Below, piece after piece: positions 7,383-15,072 of a stretch of 33,203 nt of DNA. Source of the DNA: an uncultured Succiniclasticum sp. (GTDB taxonomy: Bacteria > Bacillota > Negativicutes > Acidaminococcales > Acidaminococcaceae); the NCBI GenBank assembly GCA_902801365.1, contig CADCHY010000021.1:27395-60597 (forward strand), written 5' to 3'. Under the pieces are notes generated by a model that searched no databases, had not been told where the DNA came from, and saw only the letters and a list, made by a program, of their open reading frames with translations. The first letter of the stretch is position 1. Each line of letters opens with the position of its first letter. The position numbers and the translations under genes are program-made.

Positions 7383-8189
7383 ATGAAAAAACTGATCCTG
7401 TTCCTGACATTGCTTTGTCTTTTTGCGGTTGGTCAGAATATCGCGGAAGCAGCGGACGGGAGGAGAACGGGCATGGGATATATTTCCTGGGATGACAAGA
7501 TACTGAAGCTGGACCTGCGCGCCAACCCTTCCACGGGGTTTTCGTGGCTGACAGTGTATCAGTCGGAGAATCTGGCAACGGGCAGCCGGCAGTACGAGGG
7601 CACGGATAATAATCAGGAAGCTACCACGGGCAGTCCCGGGGTGGATCATCTGCGTTTTACGGTGACGGACGGTAAGGATGCGTATCTGGTGTTGAAGCTC
7701 GCGCGCCCCTGGGAAGGGGGAGAGACTGGAACGTATCATTCCTATATTATAAAAGTTGAAAACGATAAAATTGCGGACGTTGCCTGCCGGGAACGGTTGT
7801 TCCATAAAGATTTCGCCTTTGTCGCCGGCGCTCCGGAAAAGAACGAAGCAACCGGGGAAAAAGTGCGGTTTGTGGCATCCGTGCCGAAGGACTGGGAGTA
7901 TGAAGACGCCGCCGGTCAGGACATGCTGGGGCTCAAAGTCAGGCCCCGGGGCAAAGAAGGGTACGGCAGGATCGGCCATCTCCGGGACGGGGTCGCGGCG
8001 GATCCGGGCGAAAACGTGAAAAAGATCATGATTTATAACAAAGAATATACCATGGGACGTTCCGCGGACGGGAATGTTGTCCTGTTTAACCAGAACCGCA
8101 TCGCCTGGCTGGGCGGCAGCGCGGACTGGCAGGACGAATATTTTATGGATATCGTGACGATGCTGGATACGGCGGCCTATTGGGAGTAG
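7383..8189 (+). CDS. Exported chagasin-like (I42) protease inhibitor
   Basis: ATG 7383 follows GGGGAGG. Residues 1-24 are a signal peptide ending in AEA. Residues 31-125 match the chagasin/ICP fold (MEROPS I42): BC-loop NPSTGFSW (48-55), a GSPGVDHLRF segment at the DE-loop position, and FG-loop ARPWEGG (107-113). In the family these three loops plug the active site of papain-like cysteine peptidases. The remaining 140 residues (VRFVASVPKDWEYE onward) form a second, unassigned domain reminiscent of small PsbP/DUF1795-like folds. The protein is therefore a two-domain secreted or periplasmic factor that could blunt host or self cysteine proteases. No papain-like protease gene is seen nearby. The next gene also encodes an exported protein. 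Confidence 0.78.
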   Translation: MKKLILFLTLLCLFAVGQNIAEAADGRRTGMGYISWDDKILKLDLRANPSTGFSWLTVYQSENLATGSRQYEGTDNNQEATTGSPGVDHLRFTVTDGKDAYLVLKLARPWEGGETGTYHSYIIKVENDKIADVACRERLFHKDFAFVAGAPEKNEATGEKVRFVASVPKDWEYEDAAGQDMLGLKVRPRGKEGYGRIGHLRDGVAADPGENVKKIMIYNKEYTMGRSADGNVVLFNQNRIAWLGGSADWQDEYFMDIVTMLDTAAYWE

Positions 8190-8297
8190 GAGCTGGCGCT
8201 GCTCCGGCACCCTGCAGCTGCGGGCAGGTTACGGAATCGCAGGTCACTGTTTTCAGTCACGGTTATGAGGAAAAGAAATACAAGGGGGCATTCAGCT

Positions 8298-9131
8298 ATG
8301 AAACACAGAAACACGAAAGTTCTGGCGCTCGCTGCGGTTGTTTTGTTTGCTGCCGGCGCGGCGGGAACGGCGCAGGCTGCGCCAGGCCCGGAGAAGCAGA
8401 TATCGTTTATCGCGGATCAGGCGAACGTATGGGGTACCGGTTCTTTTTATGAAGATTGGAAAAAAGATAAAGGGTATTGCGCCATCACCGATCTGGACGG
8501 CAACGGGCGGCTGGAATTATTGTTTTTACATCGTGTATGCAATCCCGTTCCCCACGCAAATGCAAATGGGTCAAACGAAGAAAAGGGCAGGGCTCTTGTA
8601 GCCACCGTTCCCATAACCATGCGTGTCCGCGGGTTTGAAACAGGAAAGGACGGGAAAACGCTGGAAGAACTGAGATTCAATTACCCGGACAAAATTGCGC
8701 CGCCGGATCTGTTTTCGATGCGGGAAGGTTTTTATAATGACGGCGACAAAATCCGTTTTTATAATACAGCAACGTTAAACCGTGTGGGCGACCTTGGCTT
8801 TTGTCTGTATCGGCAGGTCCTGTCACTGAAGAACGGAACGGTGGAGGTCCAGACTATTGGAACGGACTATGGCAACTATGGTCTTTTCAACGACGTTCCC
8901 ACAGCCGAGGCCATTTTTGATTATGCCGAAGATCGCTACGGAAAGAAAATGACAGAATTTGAGATGAGCGAGTATGTAAAAACGTATGCTGCAGGAGCTG
9001 TTCCTGCGGATTTCAAGATAAACTGGATCTTTCCCGCGGACTGGGAAAAGGCGCGGAAGGATCCCGGCGGCCTGCGTAATATGTTTGCGGAAAGCTGGAA
9101 AGGATTTAAGTTTGAGGTGAAGAAGAAATAA
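8298..9131 (+). CDS. Exported protein with a Ca-binding-like DxDGNG motif
   Basis: ATG 8298 follows AAGGGGG; a signal peptide spans residues 1-30 (ends AQA-AP). The mature part contains YCAITDLDGNGRLELLFLHR, the DxDxNGxxEL pattern seen in VCBS/FG-GAP or dockerin-like calcium loops and common in exported proteins that score an output against a reference. Only one such motif is present, so it is not a full repeat protein. The rest of the 277 residues is unassigned. It lies 108 nt after the chagasin-like gene and ends just before a terminator, so the two could be co-expressed. Function unknown. Confidence 0.75.
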   Translation: MKHRNTKVLALAAVVLFAAGAAGTAQAAPGPEKQISFIADQANVWGTGSFYEDWKKDKGYCAITDLDGNGRLELLFLHRVCNPVPHANANGSNEEKGRALVATVPITMRVRGFETGKDGKTLEELRFNYPDKIAPPDLFSMREGFYNDGDKIRFYNTATLNRVGDLGFCLYRQVLSLKNGTVEVQTIGTDYGNYGLFNDVPTAEAIFDYAEDRYGKKMTEFEMSEYVKTYAAGAVPADFKINWIFPADWEKARKDPGGLRNMFAESWKGFKFEVKKK

Positions 9132-9144
9132 ATTCATGAAAATT

Positions 9145-9190
9145 CCCGGCAGATTTTTATAAATTTTTAAAATCTGCCGGGATTTTGATT
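9145..9190 (+). terminator. Rho-independent terminator
   Basis: A 13-bp stem CCCGGCAGATTTT/AAAATCTGCCGGG is followed by GATTTTGATT, right after the stop of the exported gene at 9131. Confidence 0.8.
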
Positions 9191-9204
9191 CGATAGCAAT
9201 ATGT

Positions 9205-9248
9205 AATCAGGGCGTCCTTCGTAGTATGAAGGCACGCCCTGATTCTGT
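9205..9248. terminator. Second hairpin, convergent region
   Basis: AATCAGGGCGT pairs with ACGCCCTGATT (11 bp), with an inner CCTTC/GAAGG. The following U-tract is poor. It lies between genes converging from 9131 (+) and 9352 (-) and may terminate the minus-strand VWA transcript. Confidence 0.55.
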
Positions 9249-9351
9249 TTAAGAGGAGTGAGAATGACTGTTTAATTATGGAAAAACGTTTTGTTTATTG
9301 AAGAAATAATTTTGAAAGATGGTTTTACAGAACCAGCGTTGCGTTTCCGGG

Positions 9352-10002
9352 TTATTCGCCACGTTTCGCGACATCTTCTTCGATTTCCGCCTTCCAGTCT
9401 TTGGAAATAGGTTTGCAGCAGGCGCGCATGCAGGCCATGGCTTCCCCTACGACTTTGTAGTTCAACGCGGTTCCCCGTCTGTCCGATTTGTACCGCACAG
9501 CCCGGTCAGCGGAGATGCCGATCTGTCCCGCTGCGCTGATGGCGTCAATGTTGGCTCCCAGGAACATGAACTCCCAGTTGTGTTTTTCCTGCATCCGTTT
9601 TACCAGCCGTTTCACTTTGTCCAGGGTGTATTCCCGGCTGGAATTTTCTTCCCCGTCGGTGGTGATGACCACGATGGTGTGTTCCGGTTTTTCCTCTTCC
9701 GGCAGGCCTTTCTGTACTTTCCGGATGTGTTTGACGCTTTTGGCTACTGCGTCCAGCAGGGCGGTGCAGCCCCGGGCGTAGTATTCTTTTTCGGTGAGGG
9801 GTTTTACCTTTTCCAGCGGTACGCGGTTGTGGATCACGTTCATTTCGCCGTCAAACAAGACGGTGTTTACAATGGCGCTTCCCTCCACGTGTCTCTGTTT
9901 TTCGATCAGTCCGTTATAGCCGCCGATGGTTTCTGTTTCCAGTCCGCTCATGGAGCCGCTGCGGTCAAGAATGAAGAGCATTTCCGTTAATCCTTTTTTC
10001 AT
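9352..10002 (-). CDS. VWA-domain protein
   Basis: ATG 10002 lies 8 nt after AGGAGG; the product is 216 residues. MLFILDRSGSMSGLE gives the MIDAS motif DxSxS (residues 13-17), RGCTALLDAV supplies the MIDAS threonine and VITTDGEENSS the last MIDAS aspartate, so the metal site is complete. No signal peptide or membrane segment is present, so this is a cytoplasmic single-domain VWA protein. Stand-alone VWA proteins are usually partners of MoxR-type ATPases, or of kinases and phosphatases in tellurite-type clusters; none is seen in this window. It is transcribed in the same direction as the LysR gene but separated from it by 249 nt and a terminator. Confidence 0.85.
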   Translation of the reverse strand: MKKGLTEMLFILDRSGSMSGLETETIGGYNGLIEKQRHVEGSAIVNTVLFDGEMNVIHNRVPLEKVKPLTEKEYYARGCTALLDAVAKSVKHIRKVQKGLPEEEKPEHTIVVITTDGEENSSREYTLDKVKRLVKRMQEKHNWEFMFLGANIDAISAAGQIGISADRAVRYKSDRRGTALNYKVVGEAMACMRACCKPISKDWKAEIEEDVAKRGE

Positions 10003-10156
10003 GTCTGTTTCCTCCTGTTTTTGAAAAAATGTTACGAAATAATCGGTTGGTCGCGGAACTCCTGCAGATTTTTTCCGTAAAACGTCACGGCGGTTTTCCG
10101 TTTTCATTTCCGTTCTGTTTTTGCAATACCTGCGGCGCGTTTTGCCGTGCGCGTAC

Positions 10157-10191
10157 TGAAAAAGGCTGCAAGGATTTTTCCTTACAGCCTT
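10157..10191 (-). terminator. Terminator of LysR gene
   Basis: On the minus strand AAGGCTGTAAGG pairs with CCTTGCAGCCTT around a 6-nt A-rich loop and ends in five T. A separate palindrome GTCGCCTG-T-CAGGCGAC lies at 10219-10235, between it and the LysR stop. Confidence 0.7.
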
Positions 10192-10251
10192 ATTGTAAAT
10201 CAGTATTTGTTTGTCGTGGTCGCCTGTCAGGCGACAAATCCGACGCCTGTT

Positions 10252-11145
10252 TCATGCGGAGTCCCGTCCCCCGCTCCGGAAGAGTTCTTCCGCCAGGGTC
10301 AGGAGCGAGCGCACGGCGGGCGGCGGGTTCCTGTGGTAGCCGATGCCCAGTTCGATGGGGATGTTCCAGGCCGCCGGCAGGCTCCGGAAGGCGGGGAAGC
10401 TTTCCGTGGTATACAAAAGCGTAACCCCGTCCGACATGCGACATTTGGTAAGAAGCGAATTGTCGTAGCTGTCGATGTCCACGATACTGATATCCGGCTC
10501 GTGTTTCAGTATATAGGCCCGCAGCTGATCCTCCGAACGGCCGATGCCTTCCCGGTACATGAAAAGCGGATGCCCCCGCAGGTCCGGGAAGTCGATGAAG
10601 CGCTTATTCGCCAGCGGGCTGTCCCGCAGCACGCCGATGTGCTGGCGCACCTTTGCCAGCGGCAGAAATTCCAGGTCGCAGGCCGGATGGTAGTAGTTCA
10701 TGATGTATTCCGCAGTCACATCGAACAAACCCTGCTGGAACTGCTCAAAATACAGGGGCAGCGAAAAGTCCCTGAAATGCAGCTGCACCCCGGGATAATA
10801 TTTGTGGAATTTCTGGCAGATGATAGGAAGCGACACTCCGGGCAGGTTGGGAAGCGATCCGATCGTTACGGATTGCACTCCTTCCGTTGTCTCCCGGCAG
10901 CGCCGGAGAAGCTCATCATACGACTCCTCCAGTTTCATCGTGTTCTGCAGGTAAATCTCTCCCGCGCGGCTCAGCCGGGTCCCCCGGTTGGTGCGCAGGA
11001 AAATGGGAAAGCCCAGCTGTTTTTCCAGGGAAGCGATCTGTTCTACCAGTGCCTGGCGTGAAACATGAAGCTTGCCGGCCGCTTTGGCGAAGCTGCCCAG
11101 CTGGCTGATGATTAAAAGTCTCTTTAACAGTTCCTGATCCGGCAT
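10252..11145 (-). CDS. LysR-family transcriptional regulator
   Basis: ATG 11145 gives 297 residues, the standard LysR length. The N-terminal winged helix is clear (LLIISQLGSFAKAAGKLHVSRQALVEQIASLEKQLG), followed by the linker helix and a periplasmic-binding-like effector domain. AGGACGG precedes the start. The gene is divergent from the nitrilase-imidase-CobW genes starting at 11547, the classical arrangement for a LysR activator of its neighbour. A promoter TTGACT-N17-GATAAT lies at 11292-11320, giving a leader of about 140 nt that contains the palindrome at 11216-11233. The effector is unknown; a cyclic imide or its half-amide would be the natural guess. Confidence 0.9.
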   Translation of the reverse strand: MPDQELLKRLLIISQLGSFAKAAGKLHVSRQALVEQIASLEKQLGFPIFLRTNRGTRLSRAGEIYLQNTMKLEESYDELLRRCRETTEGVQSVTIGSLPNLPGVSLPIICQKFHKYYPGVQLHFRDFSLPLYFEQFQQGLFDVTAEYIMNYYHPACDLEFLPLAKVRQHIGVLRDSPLANKRFIDFPDLRGHPLFMYREGIGRSEDQLRAYILKHEPDISIVDIDSYDNSLLTKCRMSDGVTLLYTTESFPAFRSLPAAWNIPIELGIGYHRNPPPAVRSLLTLAEELFRSGGRDSA

Positions 11146-11215
11146 AACTACCACCGTCCTTACCGCGCTGCCCGGAGGCCGCGCCGTGCAAAACCATCTC
11201 TTTACAATGTTTCGG

Positions 11216-11233
11216 TGCAGGAAAATTCCTGCA
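11216..11233. promoter_or_regulatory. TGCAGGAA palindrome, putative operator
   Basis: TGCAGGAA-AA-TTCCTGCA is an 8-bp inverted repeat. Related half-sites recur in the same LysR/nitrilase intergenic region: TCCTGCA at 11363-11369, TGCAGGA at 11374-11380, CCCTGCA at 11405-11411 and TGCAGGAA at 11436-11443. Confidence 0.45.
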
Positions 11234-11291
11234 TCTTGCTGACAGGGCGTATGTGAGAGTAAAACCATATAAAATCTTCTTTTCTATACTT

Positions 11292-11320
11292 ATTATCTTA
11301 TAAATCGTACTTAAAGTCAA
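11292..11320 (-). promoter_or_regulatory. Promoter of LysR gene
   Basis: The minus strand has TTGACT (11320-11315), 17 nt, GATAAT (11297-11292). No comparably good plus-strand promoter was found for the nitrilase gene, as is common for activator-dependent LysR targets. Confidence 0.5.
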
Positions 11321-11359
11321 TATAACGGCAGTATTTCAGTACAGGTCTGGCGTAAAGAA

Positions 11360-11385
11360 AAATCCTGCATCAGTGCAGGATTTTT
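11360..11385 (+). terminator. Hairpin with T-run upstream of nitrilase gene
   Basis: AAATCCTGCA-TCAG-TGCAGGATTT is a perfect 10-bp stem followed by further T. In the plus direction it looks like a terminator but has no gene before it, so it may be a leader attenuator or a regulator site made of two TGCAGGA half-sites. Confidence 0.45.
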
Positions 11386-11546
11386 ATGACCGTGTCAGGG
11401 TTTACCCTGCATGTTGTCAGCTTTCCCCCGAATGCTGCAGGAAATTTTGTGACTGCCTACAAGGAGAGTCTTTCTTCCCGGGCTGAAAGAGGAGAATTAC
11501 AATAAATCCGGGAAGGAGTTGCCGCAAGGAGAAAAGAGGCGAAGCA

Positions 11547-12347
11547 ATGGACAATCAGGTGACTGTATCCGTAGTACAGATGAACTGTATCCGCGGCGAA
11601 AAACAAAGAAACCTCGCCAGGGCGGAAAAATTTATTGACGAGGCTGCACGTCGTGGCTCCAGGCTGGTGGTGCTTCCGGAACTTTTCAGCACGGGCTACC
11701 GCGTGGAATGGGATGACGAAAAGCTGGCGGAAACTATCCCGGGTCCGGTGACGGACTGGATGCGGATTCTGGCGAAAAAGCACAGCCTCTATCTTGCCGG
11801 CGCCATCATCGAAAAAGACGATGAGACGGGGCAGTTATACGACACGGCCGTCCTGGTCGGGCCGGAGGGCATCGAAGGAAAACACCGCAAGATGCATTTA
11901 TGGAGCGGCGAGGAAAAACGTTTCGGGAACGGCACGGAGCTGCAGACCGTCACCCTTCCCTTTGCCACCGTCGGCATGCTGATCTGTTATGAGATCGGTT
12001 TTCCGGAGCAGAGCCGGGTCCTTACGGAAAAAGGGGCCGACATCATCCTCTTCCCGTCTGCTTTCGGCAAGGCAAGGGCTCATGTGTGGGACGTGGCCTC
12101 AAGAGCGCGCGCGCTTGAAAACGGCGTCTTCGTTCTGGCCTGCAACCGCACCGGGACGGAAGACGATACCGTCTTAGGCGGCCTTTCCCGCATCGTGTCA
12201 CCCTCCACCCAGGTCCTGGCTTCCGCCTGCGCCGACGGGGAAGCCGTGATTACGGCAGACCTGGACCTGACGGCCGTTGCAAGGCAGCGCAAAGAAGTGC
12301 CCTATCTGAAGGATCTCAATGAAAAACTCAGGATAAAGGGTTTCTGA
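11547..12347 (+). CDS. Nitrilase-superfamily C-N hydrolase, omega-amidase-like
   Basis: The 266-residue protein carries the complete nitrilase triad: Glu45 in VLPELFSTGY, Lys115 in GKHRKMHLW, Cys147 in LICYEIGFPE. Length and motif spacing fit the branch containing omega-amidases and carbamoyl-amine hydrolases, which hydrolyse linear amides such as succinamate or 2-oxoglutaramate to acid plus ammonia in the cytoplasm. It is the first gene opposite the LysR regulator and is followed by an imidase-like gene, so a half-amide substrate is a reasonable inference. The ribosome binding site (GAGG 9 nt upstream of ATG 11547) is moderate. A true nitrile substrate cannot be excluded. Confidence 0.88.
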   Translation: MDNQVTVSVVQMNCIRGEKQRNLARAEKFIDEAARRGSRLVVLPELFSTGYRVEWDDEKLAETIPGPVTDWMRILAKKHSLYLAGAIIEKDDETGQLYDTAVLVGPEGIEGKHRKMHLWSGEEKRFGNGTELQTVTLPFATVGMLICYEIGFPEQSRVLTEKGADIILFPSAFGKARAHVWDVASRARALENGVFVLACNRTGTEDDTVLGGLSRIVSPSTQVLASACADGEAVITADLDLTAVARQRKEVPYLKDLNEKLRIKGF

Positions 12348-12428
12348 CGGCACCATCGGTATAGTACCCGACCGGGTAATATAAAGCGTAAACGTAGTAA
12401 GTTTCAATGATTAAAGGAGGAATGTAAA

Positions 12429-13316
12429 ATGGCTAAAAAAGAAATTCTTGTTGGTTACGGCGTAGACATTGACGCGGTCGCCGGTTGGCTGGGCTCCTAT
12501 GGCGGCGAAGATTCACCGGACGATATCTCCCGCGGTCTGTTTGCAGGCGAAGTCGGCATTCCCCGTCTTCTGAAATTATTCAAGAAGAACAACATCAAGG
12601 TAACCTGGTTCGCACCGGGCCACTCCATCGAGACTTTCCCCGAACAAATGCAGATGATCGTAGCTGATGGCCATGAAATCGGCGCCCACGGCTATGCACA
12701 TGAAAATCCCATCGCAATGACTCCGCAGCAGGAAGAGGACATCCTGGTCAAGAGCATCGAACTGATCACCAAGCTGACCGGCCATGGCCCCACGGGCTAT
12801 GTGGCTCCCTGGTGGGAATTCTCCACGGTTACCGACAAGCTGCTGAAAAAATACGGCATTAAATACGACCATTCCCTGATGCATCACGACTGCCTGCCGT
12901 ATTATGTCCGCATTGGCGATTCCTGGAGCAAGATCGATTATTCCGCTCCGGCTTCCACCTGGATGAAACCGTTGATCCGCGGCGAAGAGACCGATTTGGT
13001 TGAAATTCCGGCAAACTGGGATCTGGACGATATTCCGCCTCTGATGTTCATTAAGAAATCCCCCAACAGTTTCGGTTTCCATAATCCGCATGATATCTTC
13101 GGTATGTGGGAAGATTCGTTCGACTATGTATATGAAAACTACGACTGGGCTATTTTCCCGATGACCATCCATCCGGACGTATCCGGCCGTATCAAGAGCC
13201 TGGGCTGCCACCAGCACCTGATTGACCACATCAATTCCTTCGAAGGCGTACGCTGGTGCACGCTGAACGAAATGGCCGACGAATTCCTGAAGAGAAACCC
13301 CAAACCCAAAAAATAA
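12429..13316 (+). CDS. NodB-fold deacetylase family, cyclic-imide-hydrolase-like
   Basis: ATG 12429 follows AAAGGAGG; the product is 295 residues. The NodB metal motifs are present: GVDID (11-15) at motif 1, and [11 protein letters not shown] (82-92) with H87 and H91 as the HxxxH pair. The [19 protein letters not shown] segment (18-36) is characteristic of the subgroup holding Helicobacter HP0310 (PgdA) and Pseudomonas cyclic imide hydrolase, both about 293 residues. There is no signal peptide, which argues against peptidoglycan deacetylation and for a cytosolic imidase opening rings such as succinimide or glutarimide. The neighbouring amidase could then cleave the half-amide. The precise substrate is inference. 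Its very strong ribosome binding site suggests high expression. Confidence 0.85.
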   Translation: MAKKEILVGYGVDIDAVAGWLGSYGGEDSPDDISRGLFAGEVGIPRLLKLFKKNNIKVTWFAPGHSIETFPEQMQMIVADGHEIGAHGYAHENPIAMTPQQEEDILVKSIELITKLTGHGPTGYVAPWWEFSTVTDKLLKKYGIKYDHSLMHHDCLPYYVRIGDSWSKIDYSAPASTWMKPLIRGEETDLVEIPANWDLDDIPPLMFIKKSPNSFGFHNPHDIFGMWEDSFDYVYENYDWAIFPMTIHPDVSGRIKSLGCHQHLIDHINSFEGVRWCTLNEMADEFLKRNPKPKK

Positions 13317-13461
13317 ACAGGCGTTTTTTCGGCCTGAAGGCAGGACGCGTCCTTTGCGGCTAACCTTCGGCTAGGTTTAATTACTTCTTTTTCGCGGAGG
13401 CCGTTTCCATGGTCTCCGCACACTATCCTGTAAAAAACCGTTCCCGAAAGGAGGGATTCGT

Positions 13462-13806
13462 ATGTGTGTTTTGTGCGGTGAATTAGTAATGCATGTCCAT
13501 TGGACCGATCAGCCGCTCCATGATGTGGAATACAGAAATAAGACCACTATCACGGCGGGAGAAGGACAGCGTGACAGAAGAAGGCTGCGCATTCGCCGCG
13601 TCGCCATCGCCAACAAGATTCTTGACTATTACGGCCTGAACATCCGGGACTGGAACGGCAGCAAATTTGTAATTGCTGATAAAAAGGGAAACAGTAAAAT
13701 CGTTCACGATCTGGGCGGCATGTGGAAGACAGCATCGGACATGTGCCATAAGGAGATGGATCCGCTGGATCCCGGTTTTCTGAAGGCCATTCAGGAAGGT
13801 GCGTGA
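13462..13806 (+). CDS. Small CxxC/HxH protein next to CobW-type GTPase
   Basis: A 114-residue protein with ATG 13462 after AAAGGAGGG. I do not recognise a named family. Its first residues form a potential metal site: C2, C5, H11 and H13 in MCVLCGELVMHVHW. The rest is basic, with RDRRRLRIRRVAIANKIL and a conserved-looking LNIRDWNGSKFVIADKKG, and ends in DPLDPGFLKAI. It stops 6 nt before the COG0523 GTPase gene, so the two are surely co-transcribed and possibly co-translated. Inference: it may be a metal-binding client, adaptor or regulator acting with the GTPase on the imidase. The 145-nt gap before it holds only weak inverted repeats. Confidence 0.75.
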   Translation: MCVLCGELVMHVHWTDQPLHDVEYRNKTTITAGEGQRDRRRLRIRRVAIANKILDYYGLNIRDWNGSKFVIADKKGNSKIVHDLGGMWKTASDMCHKEMDPLDPGFLKAIQEGA

Positions 13807-13812
13807 GGATAG

Positions 13813-14856
13813 ATGAGCGTCTCCGGGGACAACAGACATCCGATCACCATCGTCACGGGATTTTTAGGCAGCGGCAAGACAACGCTTCTGGCTAATGTGC
13901 TCAGGGACAGCCGGTTCCGGAACACGGCGGCCATCATCAATGAATTCGGCGAGGCAGGCCTGGACCACCGGTTGATCCGCCGTATAGAGGAAAAGACCCG
14001 TCTCCTTAGCGGCGGCTGTATCTGTTGCAATATGCGGGAGGACCTGGTCAATGAACTGAAGGACATCCTGAACGAACACGAACGGGGGGAGTTCACCATG
14101 GACCGCGTTGTTATCGAGACGACCGGTCTGGCAGACCCTGCCCCTATCCTGTTTTCCATTCTGATGGATCCGCTTCTGACCAACCGCTACTATGTGGATA
14201 ATGTGGTCTGCTGCCTTGATGCGGCAAACGGTGAACTGCATCTGAAGAACAACCCCGAATCGGTAAAACAGATTGCCGTGGCAGATACGGTCATCATCAC
14301 CAAGATTGATCTGGTGCATGATCATACGGTCGAAGAGATGCATCACAGGCTGCGCCACCTGAACCCTGCCGCCGTGGTACTTACGGCCGCCAATGGGCAA
14401 ATCGATCCCCAGGCCGTCTTCGGCGACGGGCAGAGCCGCATGGAAACCAGACTGGCCACGCTGAAAGACAACCCTGGTGCGCAGGACTCCAGGCATGAAA
14501 GCGATGTCAGGTCCATGTCGATTAAGTTCTACGATCCCCTGGATTGGACGGCCTTCGGCCTGTGGATGAGCATGCTTCTGTACAGGCACGGAGAAAAGAT
14601 GCTCCGGATTAAGGGCATCGTCGATGTGGGAGACCAGGGGCCCATCGTCATCAACGGCGTGCAGCATATCATCCACCCGCCCCATCATCTGGAAGACTGG
14701 AACGGGGAAGAACATAACTCCCAGATTGTCTTTATCATGAAAGGGCTGGACCCCCATCAGGTCATGGATTCCCTGATCGCGTTCCAGAACATATTGGGCT
14801 CTGCGCCCGTGATTGAAGAAATCAATGCGAATCCATACTGCAAGAAGCGAAACTGA
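13813..14856 (+). CDS. COG0523 (CobW/ZNG1-type) metallochaperone GTPase
   Basis: The 347-residue protein has Walker A GFLGSGKTT (16-24), INEFGEAGLDH (42-52), the COG0523 metal motif GGCICCNMRED (67-77; C69, C71, C72), ETTGLADP (102-109) and the base-specificity motif TKID (163-166). The C-terminal CobW_C half includes a His-rich IIHPPHHLEDW loop. Known COG0523 proteins use GTP hydrolysis to deliver zinc or cobalt to client metalloenzymes. Here the likely client is the metal-dependent NodB-fold hydrolase encoded two genes upstream; this is inference from the operon. ATG 13813 is 6 nt after the previous stop, with GAGGAT as ribosome binding site. A terminator follows at 14938. No Zur-type site was recognised. 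Confidence 0.92.
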   Translation: MSVSGDNRHPITIVTGFLGSGKTTLLANVLRDSRFRNTAAIINEFGEAGLDHRLIRRIEEKTRLLSGGCICCNMREDLVNELKDILNEHERGEFTMDRVVIETTGLADPAPILFSILMDPLLTNRYYVDNVVCCLDAANGELHLKNNPESVKQIAVADTVIITKIDLVHDHTVEEMHHRLRHLNPAAVVLTAANGQIDPQAVFGDGQSRMETRLATLKDNPGAQDSRHESDVRSMSIKFYDPLDWTAFGLWMSMLLYRHGEKMLRIKGIVDVGDQGPIVINGVQHIIHPPHHLEDWNGEEHNSQIVFIMKGLDPHQVMDSLIAFQNILGSAPVIEEINANPYCKKRN

Positions 14857-14937
14857 ATGCCCTGCGGGCTGAGTGAGGGAATTGCTGCTTACCTGCTGAA
14901 GGTAAGAGGCTGTTGCAGAATTCAGTACAAAAAACAC

Positions 14938-14981
14938 ATCGCAGCCAGCTGGCGGAAATGTCAGCCGGTTGCGATATTTTT
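14938..14981 (+). terminator. Terminator of imidase/CobW operon
   Basis: ATCGCAGCCAGCTG pairs with CAGCCGGTTGCGAT (one G-U, one mismatch) around a 10-nt loop, then ATTTTT. A small TTACCT/AGGTAA hairpin precedes it at 14889-14905. Confidence 0.75.
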
Positions 14982-14997
14982 ATGGTTAAAAGTAAAA

Positions 14998-15024
14998 AAG
15001 GAGACCTCTGCAGGTCTCCTTTTC
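14998..15024. terminator. Bidirectional terminator
   Basis: AAGGAGACCT-CTGC-AGGTCTCCTT is a perfect 10-bp stem with A-run before and T-run after. It separates the CobW operon from the convergent macro-domain gene ending at 15073. Confidence 0.8.
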
Positions 15025-15072
15025 AGATAAAACCGATATATAATCTGTACACAAATTTACTATAAAAGTTAC

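Noticed and set aside
12429..13316. Peptidoglycan or chitin deacetylase
   Set aside because: No signal peptide or membrane anchor, and the operon and the [11 protein letters not shown] segment point to the cyclic imide hydrolase subgroup; substrate not proven either way.
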